Shown here in pieces: positions 1 to 6,145 of a DNA stretch of 16,066 nucleotides. The position numbers were made by a program, and so were the translations under genes. Where the stretch lies: positions 1-16,066 of the forward strand of contig DATKQI010000079.1 in the NCBI GenBank assembly GCA_035532755.1. Direction: 5' to 3'. Below the pieces are notes generated by a model. It did not search any database, was not told the origin of the DNA, and saw only the letters and a program-made list of their open reading frames with translations. The stretch's first letter is position 1, and every line of letters begins with the position of its first letter. The DNA comes from DATKQI01 sp035532755. GTDB lineage: Bacteria; Pseudomonadota; Alphaproteobacteria; Acetobacterales; Acetobacteraceae.

Positions 1-1928
1 ATGTTATTCAATCTGGAATAATTGAATGGCTCCTCCACACGCATGACTCGGATATTTTTATTCTGCTGTATTTTGGAAGAAAATTCGCGCGCTTGTGTGG
101 AATTTGACCAATTATCCACAAGTATGATTTCGAAGTTCTTATATTTCGTATTGCCCAGAATGGTCTCGACGCATTTTCTGGTCGTCTCGATCTGATCCTT
201 GAAGGGGATGATGATGCAGACTGGTGGTTCCTCGGTGAATGACCATGTGACGTCGTACAACGTCATGCCTTTGATGGCGGACACCTTGGCAGGCAGCTTG
301 CGACGCTTCAGATGATCGGTGACTGCGGCGACACCGGCTTTCGCGGCATACGATTTCACGCCCGAAGCCGTTGCCGTGGACGACGGGGTCTTGCGCCAGT
401 GATAGAGAATCTCGGGAACATGGAAGATCTTGTCCACCGGGAGAACCTCGGACAGACGCAGGATCAAATCATGGTCCTGTGCCCCGTCATATTCCGGACG
501 AAGTGGCCCCACCTCGCGCAAGGTGTCGGCCTCGACAAGCAGGAGGTGGCAGACATAGTTCTGGCCTAGCAGAAGGCGATAGTTCCAGTCGGGTTTCAGG
601 TTGGGATCAACGCAGCCGCCGCGATCCTCGATCTTGTCCTCGTCCGAATAGAGCATCTTCGCGCCGGTTCGCATCGCGGCGCCGACCATCACCTCCAGCG
701 CGATATCGACCAGCATGTCATCATGGTCGAAGAAGGCGATGTAGCTTCCTTTCGCCATCTTGATGGCGGCGTTGGTGGCCAGGCTGATCCCGCCATTCTT
801 CGGCTGTCGGAAAACCCGGATGCGCGCGTCCTCGGCCGCCAGCGACTGGATGCACGCCGTCAGTTCCGGCGCATCGCTCCTGTCATCGACGATGATCAGT
901 TCCCAGTTCCGGTAGGTTTGCGCCATCACGGACTTCACGGCGGCGACAAAATCCTCAAGCCGCGGCCGGTAAACCGGGCACAGCACGCTGATCAGCGGTT
1001 CCGATGCAGCCGGTGATCCCTCGCGACCATTGCGGGCGGCGGCAACCTTGGTGCGGAAGCGCGCTGCCTGCAAATATCGACGGAACCACGCATCATAATC
1101 GCCAAGCCGATAGGTGTTGCCGACCAGCAGCGACCGCAACTCGTTTTCTATCCTGAATGACGAAATGGACAATTCCCTGATGGAATTGAATATTTCGGCG
1201 ATCTTGCGCGTATCGGCATGGGGTGCTTCCACCTGCACCGGGCTGCCTTCGAGCCCGGTGCCCGTATCCGCGATCCGGAACTCCAGTGCCTTCGACGGCT
1301 TCCCGTGAAAGGTCAGCGGCGGCACGAACGCAAATCCGCAGAACGCATCCGCATTTAGCGCGCTCCCGACGTCCGCGCGGTAGCGGTCTGCCCGGATACG
1401 GCTGATCACCTCACCTTCGGACAGAACAAGGATATCCAGGCCGCCCGACTTTCTTCCCGTTTCCGGGTCGGTTCGAAGCGCCCATCCCCGCACGGCGCCG
1501 CTGGAGAATCCGTCAACCACGCCCTTAACGTGCAGTGGCGGGGACAGCCTGAATGTCATTTCCGGTTGTGAGTCATTCTTATTTTCGGCGTTGAAAAGAA
1601 ACTTCCCAGAAGAAAATCTGATGGAAATGGAGTGGGGCGATTCATCGCAAAACCTGGCCGGTATGTCGTAGAGAAAGCCGCATTTCAAAGTAGGGAAACC
1701 AGCAGCAACGACATCAGGGCGTTCGATCGTGCAGTGAATATTATCGACAGGGCGACCGTCTATGAATATGAACAGACTTGCCGCCTCGTTTTTCTGCCCA
1801 AGATCAATGGCCCAGCCGGAAACGACTCCATCAGCGATAGCGTCGACATGGCCGTGAGTCGTGGCTGCCGATGAGGTTGTTTGCGTGAGGGCGGCGGCAC
1901 TCTTTCGAATCTCGGGCCTGCTTGCCAT
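1..1928 (-). CDS. Two-module family 2 glycosyltransferase with N-terminal GWA beta-sandwich repeats (3'-truncated by window)
   Basis: Transfers sugars from nucleotide-sugar donors, probably onto a surface polysaccharide or O-antigen; acceptor and sugar are unknown. The reading frame is open for 642 codons and leaves the window at base 1. Residues about 27-110 and 137-230 are two related modules, each with a G-W-A motif (W39 and W149). A linker carries a YDAW motif (Y278-W281). The first GT-A domain starts near P311 (PLISVLCPVYRP), has a VDDRSD nucleotide-binding motif and the metal-site type motif SDEDK at 428-432. A second GT2 domain starts near P568 (PPVCIIIPF) and is cut after the EEPFNYSRLNN segment. 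The ATG at 1928-1926 is forced: an in-frame TGA lies two codons upstream. A GGGGG run about 11 bases upstream may serve as ribosome site. Codon use is less GC-biased than in its neighbours, which fits a horizontally variable polysaccharide locus. Family assignment is firm; substrate is not. Confidence 0.9.
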   Translation of the reverse strand, partial: MASRPEIRKSAAALTQTTSSAATTHGHVDAIADGVVSGWAIDLGQKNEAASLFIFIDGRPVDNIHCTIERPDVVAAGFPTLKCGFLYDIPARFCDESPHSISIRFSSGKFLFNAENKNDSQPEMTFRLSPPLHVKGVVDGFSSGAVRGWALRTDPETGRKSGGLDILVLSEGEVISRIRADRYRADVGSALNADAFCGFAFVPPLTFHGKPSKALEFRIADTGTGLEGSPVQVEAPHADTRKIAEIFNSIRELSISSFRIENELRSLLVGNTYRLGDYDAWFRRYLQAARFRTKVAAARNGREGSPAASEPLISVLCPVYRPRLEDFVAAVKSVMAQTYRNWELIIVDDRSDAPELTACIQSLAAEDARIRVFRQPKNGGISLATNAAIKMAKGSYIAFFDHDDMLVDIALEVMVGAAMRTGAKMLYSDEDKIEDRGGCVDPNLKPDWNYRLLLGQNYVCHLLLVEADTLREVGPLRPEYDGAQDHDLILRLSEVLPVDKIFHVPEILYHWRKTPSSTATASGVKSYAAKAGVAAVTDHLKRRKLPAKVSAIKGMTLYDVTWSFTEEPPVCIIIPFKDQIETTRKCVETILGNTKYKNFEIILVDNWSNSTQAREFSSKIQQNKNIRVMRVEEPFNYSRLNN

Positions 1929-1931
1929 GGT

Positions 1932-2033
1932 TCAGCCAGCCCCCTGGTCATGGTACAGGGGCGCCACCGCCCGGCCATCCGTCAACGAGTCGATATACCC
2001 CACTTTCGATAGACGACCCGTTGCCTTGGCCAT
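1932..2033 (-). other. 33-residue reading frame just upstream of the glycosyltransferase, resembling a GWA-module fragment
   Basis: ATG at 2033 and TGA at 1934-1932, only three bases before the glycosyltransferase ATG. The peptide includes GYIDSLTDGRAV, which lines up with HGHVDAIADGVV and GVVDGFSSGAV at the starts of the two modules in the downstream protein (shared G-x-[IV]-D-x-[ILF]-x-[DS]-G pattern), but it lacks the G-W-A that should follow. It may be a translated leader peptide coupled to the downstream gene, or the remnant of a third, frameshifted module. The similarity is short and the case is weak. Confidence 0.3.
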
Positions 2034-2204
2034 GAATGCGCGGTCTCCGATGCAATCAAATGTCTCCCCGCACGCATAGCGTTTCCTTAGCAATTCTTCA
2101 AGATGCTAAACCAGTCTCAAAAATTAACCATATTTTCATTTCTCGCGATATCAGGAATGTATCTCTGGCAGAAATTGCCTCAAATATTGGATTTTCTCTC
2201 GATC

Positions 2205-2237
2205 CAGCCGGAATGGCCGGCATGGCCGTTCCGGCTG
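2205..2237. repeat. Strong imperfect inverted repeat (14-bp arms, 5-base loop)
   Basis: Arm cagccggaatggcc (2205-2218) pairs with ggccgttccggctg (2224-2237) around a five-base loop. In plus-strand RNA the only irregularity is a G-U pair (2214/2228); in minus-strand RNA it is an A-C mismatch. It lies downstream of the Met/His-rich gene on the minus strand, at the junction between AT-rich and GC-rich sequence. No U-run follows on either strand, so a simple intrinsic terminator is not shown, but a role in ending minus-strand transcription is possible. Confidence 0.6.
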
Positions 2238-2242
2238 TCGGG

Positions 2243-2262
2243 AAAAGCCGGCCTTCAGCCGG
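2243..2262 (-). terminator. Possible weak intrinsic terminator of the Met/His-rich gene
   Basis: On the minus strand CCGGC-TGAAG-GCCGG forms a 5-bp stem and is followed by CTTTT. The stop codon of the preceding gene is within the loop. The stem is short, so this is tentative; the larger hairpin at 2205-2237 lies just downstream and may contribute. Confidence 0.35.
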
Positions 2263-2701
2263 TGCGGGTGATACGGCCGGTGCGGCGGTCCATCGTGAAG
2301 CGGGCGATCACCGATCCGTCGGCGGTGGCGAAGGCGAAGCCGATCCGGTTGTGCGGCGCGGCGGCCACATCCACCACCTTCCAGCTGTGGTTGCCGTGCC
2401 ACAGCAGCAGCCCGGTCGCGATCTGCGTCGCGTCCGCGCGGGTGAGGTGCTTGTCGGCCGCCGGGTAGAACAGCCCCCAGGTGCGCAGCATGTGCATCAT
2501 CGGGCGCGGGTGGTGCCCCTTCATCCAGCGGTCGTGCATCCACCGCCCGTGCATCGGGTGCGGATGGGCGCTATCGGCGGATGCGGCCGGCGGGGCGGCC
2601 TGCTGGGCCGAGGCGGGGATGGCGAGCGTGCCGGCCGCGATGCCGCCGGCAGTCAGCATGGCCAGGGCGGCAAGCGTGGTCTTGCGGAAACGGGGGCGCA
2701 T
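2255..2701 (-). CDS. Exported Met/His-rich PepSY-like small protein
   Basis: 148 residues. Residues 1-32 look like a Sec signal peptide (basic start, hydrophobic core, ASA cleavage site before QQ). Residues 46-71 are packed with histidine and methionine (HPHPMHGRWMH, HHPRPMMHM), a composition seen in periplasmic copper or other soft-metal binding proteins. The C-terminal part, about 86-148, has the shape of a PepSY-type domain: a helix starting LTRADA, a strand with WKVVDV, and an ending of the form DGS-V-ARF-MD-TGRI. The start is supported by a GAGGAGA ribosome site six bases upstream of ATG 2701. It is divergent from the response regulator at 2838, so a function as accessory or target of that two-component system is likely but inferred. 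Metal binding is inferred from composition only. Confidence 0.75.
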   Translation of the reverse strand: MRPRFRKTTLAALAMLTAGGIAAGTLAIPASAQQAAPPAASADSAHPHPMHGRWMHDRWMKGHHPRPMMHMLRTWGLFYPAADKHLTRADATQIATGLLLWHGNHSWKVVDVAAAPHNRIGFAFATADGSVIARFTMDRRTGRITRTG

Positions 2702-2772
2702 GGCGTTCTCCTCATGTCATGGGACAGGCCGTCCTATGCGCCCCGCGTGTTGCGCGATCAGGGCGGCCGGCT

Positions 2773-2820
2773 TGCAAAGTGCAACAGACTGCAACGCCCA
2801 CTGACGCGGCGGCGCGTTGC
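2773..2820. promoter_or_regulatory. TGCAA repeat cluster, candidate response-regulator operator
   Basis: TGCAA occurs at 2773, 2780 and 2790. The last two copies are TGCAAC with an exact 10-base period, and GCAACGC (2791-2797) has its inverted partner GCGTTGC at 2814-2820. OmpR-family regulators usually bind tandem sites about 10-11 bases apart. The cluster sits in the 136-base divergent region between the Met/His-rich gene and the response regulator gene, so it could control both. No binding data; inferred from spacing and place. Confidence 0.4.
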
Positions 2821-2830
2821 GGCCTATTGT
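2801..2830 (+). promoter_or_regulatory. Candidate promoter of the two-component operon
   Basis: CTGACG (2801-2806) and TATTGT (2825-2830) are 18 bases apart, each matching the sigma-70 hexamers at four of six positions. The predicted transcription start would be at or within one or two bases of the ATG at 2838, and no Shine-Dalgarno sequence precedes that ATG, so the transcript may be leaderless. Weak hexamers; tentative. Confidence 0.35.
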
Positions 2831-2837
2831 AACCGTC

Positions 2838-3557
2838 ATGGAAACGACCCCGCATATCCTGGTGGTGGATGACGACCGGGAGATCCGCGACCTGCTGGCC
2901 CGCTTCCTGGAGCGGCACCGCTTCCGCATCACCGCCGTGCGCGATGCGCGGGAGGCGCGGCGGATGTGGCCGAACGGGCACTATCAGCTTGTCGTGCTGG
3001 ATCTGATGCTGCCGGGCGAGGGCGGGCTGGAGCTTGCGCGCTGGATGCGCAGCCAGTCCGACGTCCCGATCGTGATGCTGACCGCGATGGGCGAGGAGAC
3101 CGACCGGATCATCGGCCTGGAACTGGGCGCGGACGATTACGTGCCCAAGCCGTTCAACCCGCGCGAACTGCTGGCGCGCATCCGCGCGGTGCTGCGCCGC
3201 GCCGGGGACGTGAGCGAGCACCGCGCCGAACCGGCCGGCCGCGCGCTGCATTTCGCCGGCTGGACGCTGGAACCCGCCCGCCGCCGCCTGCTGAACCCCG
3301 AGGGCGTGGAAGTGGCGCTGACCGGCGGGGAGTACGACCTGCTGCTCGCGATGGCGGAGCGGGCGAACCGGGTGCTGACGCGGGACATGCTGCTCGATCT
3401 GCTGCGCGGCCGCCAGGCCGGGCCGTTCGACCGGGCGATCGACGTCGCCGTCAGCCGGCTGCGCCGCAAGCTGGAGGATGACGGGCGCCACGCGCAGCTG
3501 ATCAAGACGGTGCGGGGCGGCGGCTACGTGCTGGCAGCCACGGTCGACCGCGCGTGA
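2838..3557 (+). CDS. OmpR-family DNA-binding response regulator
   Basis: Receiver plus winged-helix transcription factor, 239 residues from the ATG at 2838. Receiver landmarks: acidic triad D11-D13, phosphoacceptor D55 (VVLDLMLPG), T82 and K104 (VPKPFNP). The C-terminal domain (about 140-235) holds the typical recognition-helix region RAIDVAVSRLRRKLE and ends RGGGYVL, as in OmpR/PhoB regulators. A TTG seven codons upstream would also be in frame, but the ATG matches the usual start just before the first receiver strand. It overlaps the histidine kinase start by four bases (GTGA), which indicates translational coupling and a cognate pair. Target genes are unknown; the divergent Met/His-rich gene and the GT4 gene downstream are the nearest candidates. 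Confidence 0.93.
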   Translation: METTPHILVVDDDREIRDLLARFLERHRFRITAVRDAREARRMWPNGHYQLVVLDLMLPGEGGLELARWMRSQSDVPIVMLTAMGEETDRIIGLELGADDYVPKPFNPRELLARIRAVLRRAGDVSEHRAEPAGRALHFAGWTLEPARRRLLNPEGVEVALTGGEYDLLLAMAERANRVLTRDMLLDLLRGRQAGPFDRAIDVAVSRLRRKLEDDGRHAQLIKTVRGGGYVLAATVDRA

Positions 3558-4909
3558 GGCTATGGGGCGTGAAGCTGCGCCTGCTGCCGCGCAGCCTGGC
3601 CACCCGCACCGCGCTGGTGCTGGTGGCTGGGCTGATGGTGGTGCAGGTGGTCGGCCTCGGCATCCATGCGCTGGATCAGCGCGGCCTGCAGCGGCTTGCC
3701 GAGGTGCGCACGCTCTCCACCCGGATGATGGGGGTGTATCGCGCCGTGGCGCACACGCCGGCGGGCGGCCGCGCGCGGCTGCTGCAGCAGACCATCCTGC
3801 CCCCCGGCATGAGCGCCCAACTGTCCGACCGGCCGCCGGTGGAGCACACCCTGCCGCTGCTGCCGCCCAACCTGCACCGCTTCGTGCTGATCAACCTGCG
3901 CCTGTTTCCGCTGCCGCAGCAGTTGCGGCCCCGCCGCGTCCTCACCCGCTTCGCCTTCGATCCGCGCCGGCTGATCCTTGGGTTCGAGCTGGCGAACGGC
4001 GGCTGGCTCGATGTCAGCGCTGTCATCACGCCGCCGCGGCCGTGGCATTCCCCCACCTTCCTCGCCGCCTTCCTGGTGATGAGCGCCGCCGCGGCACTGC
4101 TCACCATCTGGGCGGTGCGCCGGCTGACCGCGCCGGTACGCACCCTGGCCGTGGCCGCCGAGCGGCTGGGGCGGGACGTGAACGCCCCCCCGCTGCCGGA
4201 GGAGGGGCCGCTGGAGGTGGCCACCGCCGCGGCCGCGTTCAACACCATGGCCGCGCGCATCCGCCGCTTCGTGGAGGACCGCACGCTGCTGCTGACCGCG
4301 ATCGGGCATGATCTGCGCACGCCGATCACCCGGCTGCGCCTGCGCGCGGAGTTCATGGAAGACGAGGAGCAGCGGGACAAGATGCTGGCCGATCTCGACG
4401 ACCTGGAAGCCATGGTCTCCGCCACGCTCGCCTTCGGCCGCCAGGCCGCTGCGGCCGAGCCGGCGGTGCTGCTCGATCTGCCGGAGATGATCCGCACGGT
4501 GCTGGACGAGGCGGGGGACGCGAAGCCCGAGATGGTGGAGCGGCTCGGCTATCAGGGGCCGACGCATCTGACCCTGCGGGCCCGGTCGATGGGGCTGAAG
4601 CGGGCGCTCGCCAACCTCGTCTCCAACGCGCTCGCCTATGGCGGCGCGGCGCGGGTGACGCTGCACCCCTCGGCGGGCGGGATGGTCCGCATCGAAATCG
4701 AGGATGACGGGCCGGGCATACCGGCCACCGAGATGGAGCGGGTGTTCGAGCCGTTCCACCGCGTGGAGGGCAGCCGCAACCGGGAGACCGGGGGCGTGGG
4801 CCTCGGCCTGCCGATCACCCGGGACATCGCCCGCGCCCATGGCGGAGACGTGACGCTCGCCAACCGGCCCGGCGGCGGCGTGCGCGCCACGCTCACCCTG
4901 CCGGCCTGA
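3554..4909 (+). CDS. EnvZ-type membrane sensor histidine kinase
   Basis: Inner-membrane sensor of 451 residues, partner of the preceding regulator; its GTG start overlaps the regulator stop. Transmembrane helix 1 is at about 16-40, a periplasmic sensor region without recognisable fold at about 41-165, helix 2 at about 166-190, then a HAMP linker to about 240. The dimerisation/phosphoacceptor motif is IGHDLRTPITRL with H252. The ATP-binding domain shows the N box (N354, N358), the G1 box DDGPGIP (384-390), an F box (VFEPFHRV) and the G2 box GGVGLGL (413-419). All catalytic boxes are intact, so it should be an active kinase/phosphatase. The GHDLRTPITRLRLR context is typical of EnvZ/OmpB-type kinases. 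The signal is unknown. Confidence 0.93.
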   Translation: MRLWGVKLRLLPRSLATRTALVLVAGLMVVQVVGLGIHALDQRGLQRLAEVRTLSTRMMGVYRAVAHTPAGGRARLLQQTILPPGMSAQLSDRPPVEHTLPLLPPNLHRFVLINLRLFPLPQQLRPRRVLTRFAFDPRRLILGFELANGGWLDVSAVITPPRPWHSPTFLAAFLVMSAAAALLTIWAVRRLTAPVRTLAVAAERLGRDVNAPPLPEEGPLEVATAAAAFNTMAARIRRFVEDRTLLLTAIGHDLRTPITRLRLRAEFMEDEEQRDKMLADLDDLEAMVSATLAFGRQAAAAEPAVLLDLPEMIRTVLDEAGDAKPEMVERLGYQGPTHLTLRARSMGLKRALANLVSNALAYGGAARVTLHPSAGGMVRIEIEDDGPGIPATEMERVFEPFHRVEGSRNRETGGVGLGLPITRDIARAHGGDVTLANRPGGGVRATLTLPA

Positions 4910-4915
4910 TCCGCG

Positions 4916-6037
4916 ATGCGCAGCGTGCTGGTGTACCGGGACGTGATTCTGCCTCGGTCGGAGGTGGGCTTCATGCGCCGCCAGTACGGCGGGTTCCGCA
5001 CGTTGCGGCCGGTATGGGTCGGGCGGCGGCTGACCGGGGATGCCGATGCGCTGGGGATGGAGGCGCTGCGGCTCGGCCGTGGCGGGCTGCCCGGTGCGTT
5101 CGACCGGTTGGCCTTCAAGGGGCTGGGGCTGGTCCCGCCCGTGCCGGACCTGCGCGCGCTCGATCCGGCGGTGGTGCATGCGCAGTTCGGCCGTGGCGGC
5201 GCCTTCGCCCTGCCGCTCGCCCGCCATTTGGGCGTCCCGCTCGTCGTCACCTTCCATGGCGGGGACGCGCACAAGAACACCCATTACGCGCGGCGGTTTC
5301 CTCCCCGGCTGTATCAGCACCGGCTGGATGCGCTGATCGCGGCGACGGCGCGGTTCGTCTGCGTGTCGGATTCGGTGCGGGACCGGCTGATCGAGCGCGG
5401 CTTTCCCCCCGGCAAGCTTGCGGTGCTGCCGATCGGCATCGATCGTGCGGATGCCATCTGCGCGCCGGCCGATCCGCCGCTGCTGCTGTTTGTCGGCCGG
5501 TTCGTGGAGAAGAAGGGCCTCGCGGTGCTGATCGAGGCGCTGCATCGCCTGGGTGAACGCGCCGCACCGATGGAGGTTGTGATCATCGGCGATGGGCCGC
5601 TCGGCCCGGCGCTGCGCCGGCAGGCGGCTGGGCTGCCGCGGCTGCGCTTTCTCGGCTGGCAGCCGGCCGGGGCGGTTTCCGCCTGGATGGCGCGGGCGGC
5701 GATGCTGTGCGTGCCCAGCCTGCGCGCGCGGGATGGCGATGCCGAAGGCCTGCCGTCCGTCGCGGTGGAGGCGATGGCGCTCGGCCTGCCGGTGATCGCC
5801 GGCAGCGCGGCCGGGCTCGCGGGCGTGGTGGACCCCGGCCGCACCGGCCTTGTCGTGCCGAGCGGCGATGCCGCCGCGCTGGCTGACGCCATCCTGGCCC
5901 TGCGCGACGATCCGGATGCCCGCCGGCGGATGGGGCAAGCCGGCCGCGCGCGCGTGCAGCGGGATTTCGACGCGGCCGTCCAGTCCCGCAGGCTGGAAGC
6001 GCTGCTGCTGGAGGTCGCGGGCGAGGCGGTCCGCTGA
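4916..6037 (+). CDS. Family 4 glycosyltransferase
   Basis: GT-B fold retaining glycosyltransferase of 373 residues, cytosolic or membrane-associated, probably for exopolysaccharide, capsule or lipopolysaccharide. The N-terminal acceptor half includes VVTFHGGD (110-117) and VCVSDSVRDRL. The donor half begins near residue 188 with LLFVGRFVEKKGL (R195 and K200 are the usual donor-phosphate contacts), then VVIIGDGP, and the EX7E motif EGLPSVAVE with E277 and E285. It begins six bases after the kinase stop with no clear ribosome site of its own, so it is likely translated with the two-component genes, which would place sugar transfer under or beside that sensory system. It resembles colanic-acid WcaL-type enzymes, but the sugar cannot be named. 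Confidence 0.88.
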   Translation: MRSVLVYRDVILPRSEVGFMRRQYGGFRTLRPVWVGRRLTGDADALGMEALRLGRGGLPGAFDRLAFKGLGLVPPVPDLRALDPAVVHAQFGRGGAFALPLARHLGVPLVVTFHGGDAHKNTHYARRFPPRLYQHRLDALIAATARFVCVSDSVRDRLIERGFPPGKLAVLPIGIDRADAICAPADPPLLLFVGRFVEKKGLAVLIEALHRLGERAAPMEVVIIGDGPLGPALRRQAAGLPRLRFLGWQPAGAVSAWMARAAMLCVPSLRARDGDAEGLPSVAVEAMALGLPVIAGSAAGLAGVVDPGRTGLVVPSGDAAALADAILALRDDPDARRRMGQAGRARVQRDFDAAVQSRRLEALLLEVAGEAVR

Positions 6038-6044
6038 AAATCAC

Positions 6045-6084
6045 CAGTCCGCAGAAAGTCATCAGACTGTCGCCATGCTGTCAC
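6045..6084 (+). promoter_or_regulatory. Pho-box-like array upstream of the MFS transporter
   Basis: Four 7-base units with exact 11-base period: CAGTCCG (6045), AAGTCAT (6056), CTGTCGC (6067) and CTGTCAC (6078), separated by CAGA, CAGA and CATG. The known PhoB site is two CTGTCAT-like 7-mers separated by four bases. The two units nearest the gene fit best (5 and 6 of 7). A possible -10, GCTAAT at 6105-6110, lies farther away than in E. coli Pho promoters. The array ends 61 bases before a phosphate-symporter-type MFS gene, which makes PhoB control plausible. Confidence 0.6.
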
Positions 6085-6145
6085 CAAACCGCATCCGGGC
6101 CGCTGCTAATCAGCGCCCGTCCCGGAAATTGCGGAAGGTGCTGCC

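Larger units (their letters stand above)
1929..2254. other. Gene-poor, partly AT-rich intergenic stretch
   Basis: No convincing full-length gene. The part from about 2040 to 2204 is strikingly AT-rich compared with the surrounding sequence, and it switches abruptly to GC-rich sequence at a strong hairpin (2205-2237). The minus-strand glycosyltransferase at 1-1928 should be transcribed from here, but I found no convincing -35/-10 pair. A short minus-strand reading frame (1932-2033) occupies the proximal part. The composition step suggests an island or locus boundary. Confidence 0.6.

Noticed and set aside
312..1874. Several plus-strand frames of 60-130 codons
   Set aside because: All are opposite the continuous minus-strand glycosyltransferase frame.
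2036..2872. Plus-strand frame of about 278 codons across the AT-rich gap
   Set aside because: It runs antisense to the signal-peptide-bearing Met/His-rich gene and into the response regulator; its sequence is the usual Arg/Gly/His-rich shadow.
3560..5938. Minus-strand open frame of about 792 codons
   Set aside because: Antisense to the histidine kinase and GT4 genes, rich in His/Arg/Gln/Pro with no recognisable domain; a GC-bias artefact.
6105..6110. GCTAAT as the -10 of the MFS promoter
   Set aside because: Its distance from the Pho-box-like repeats (20 bases) is about one helical turn longer than in known Pho promoters and the hexamer is weak, so it is mentioned but not annotated.
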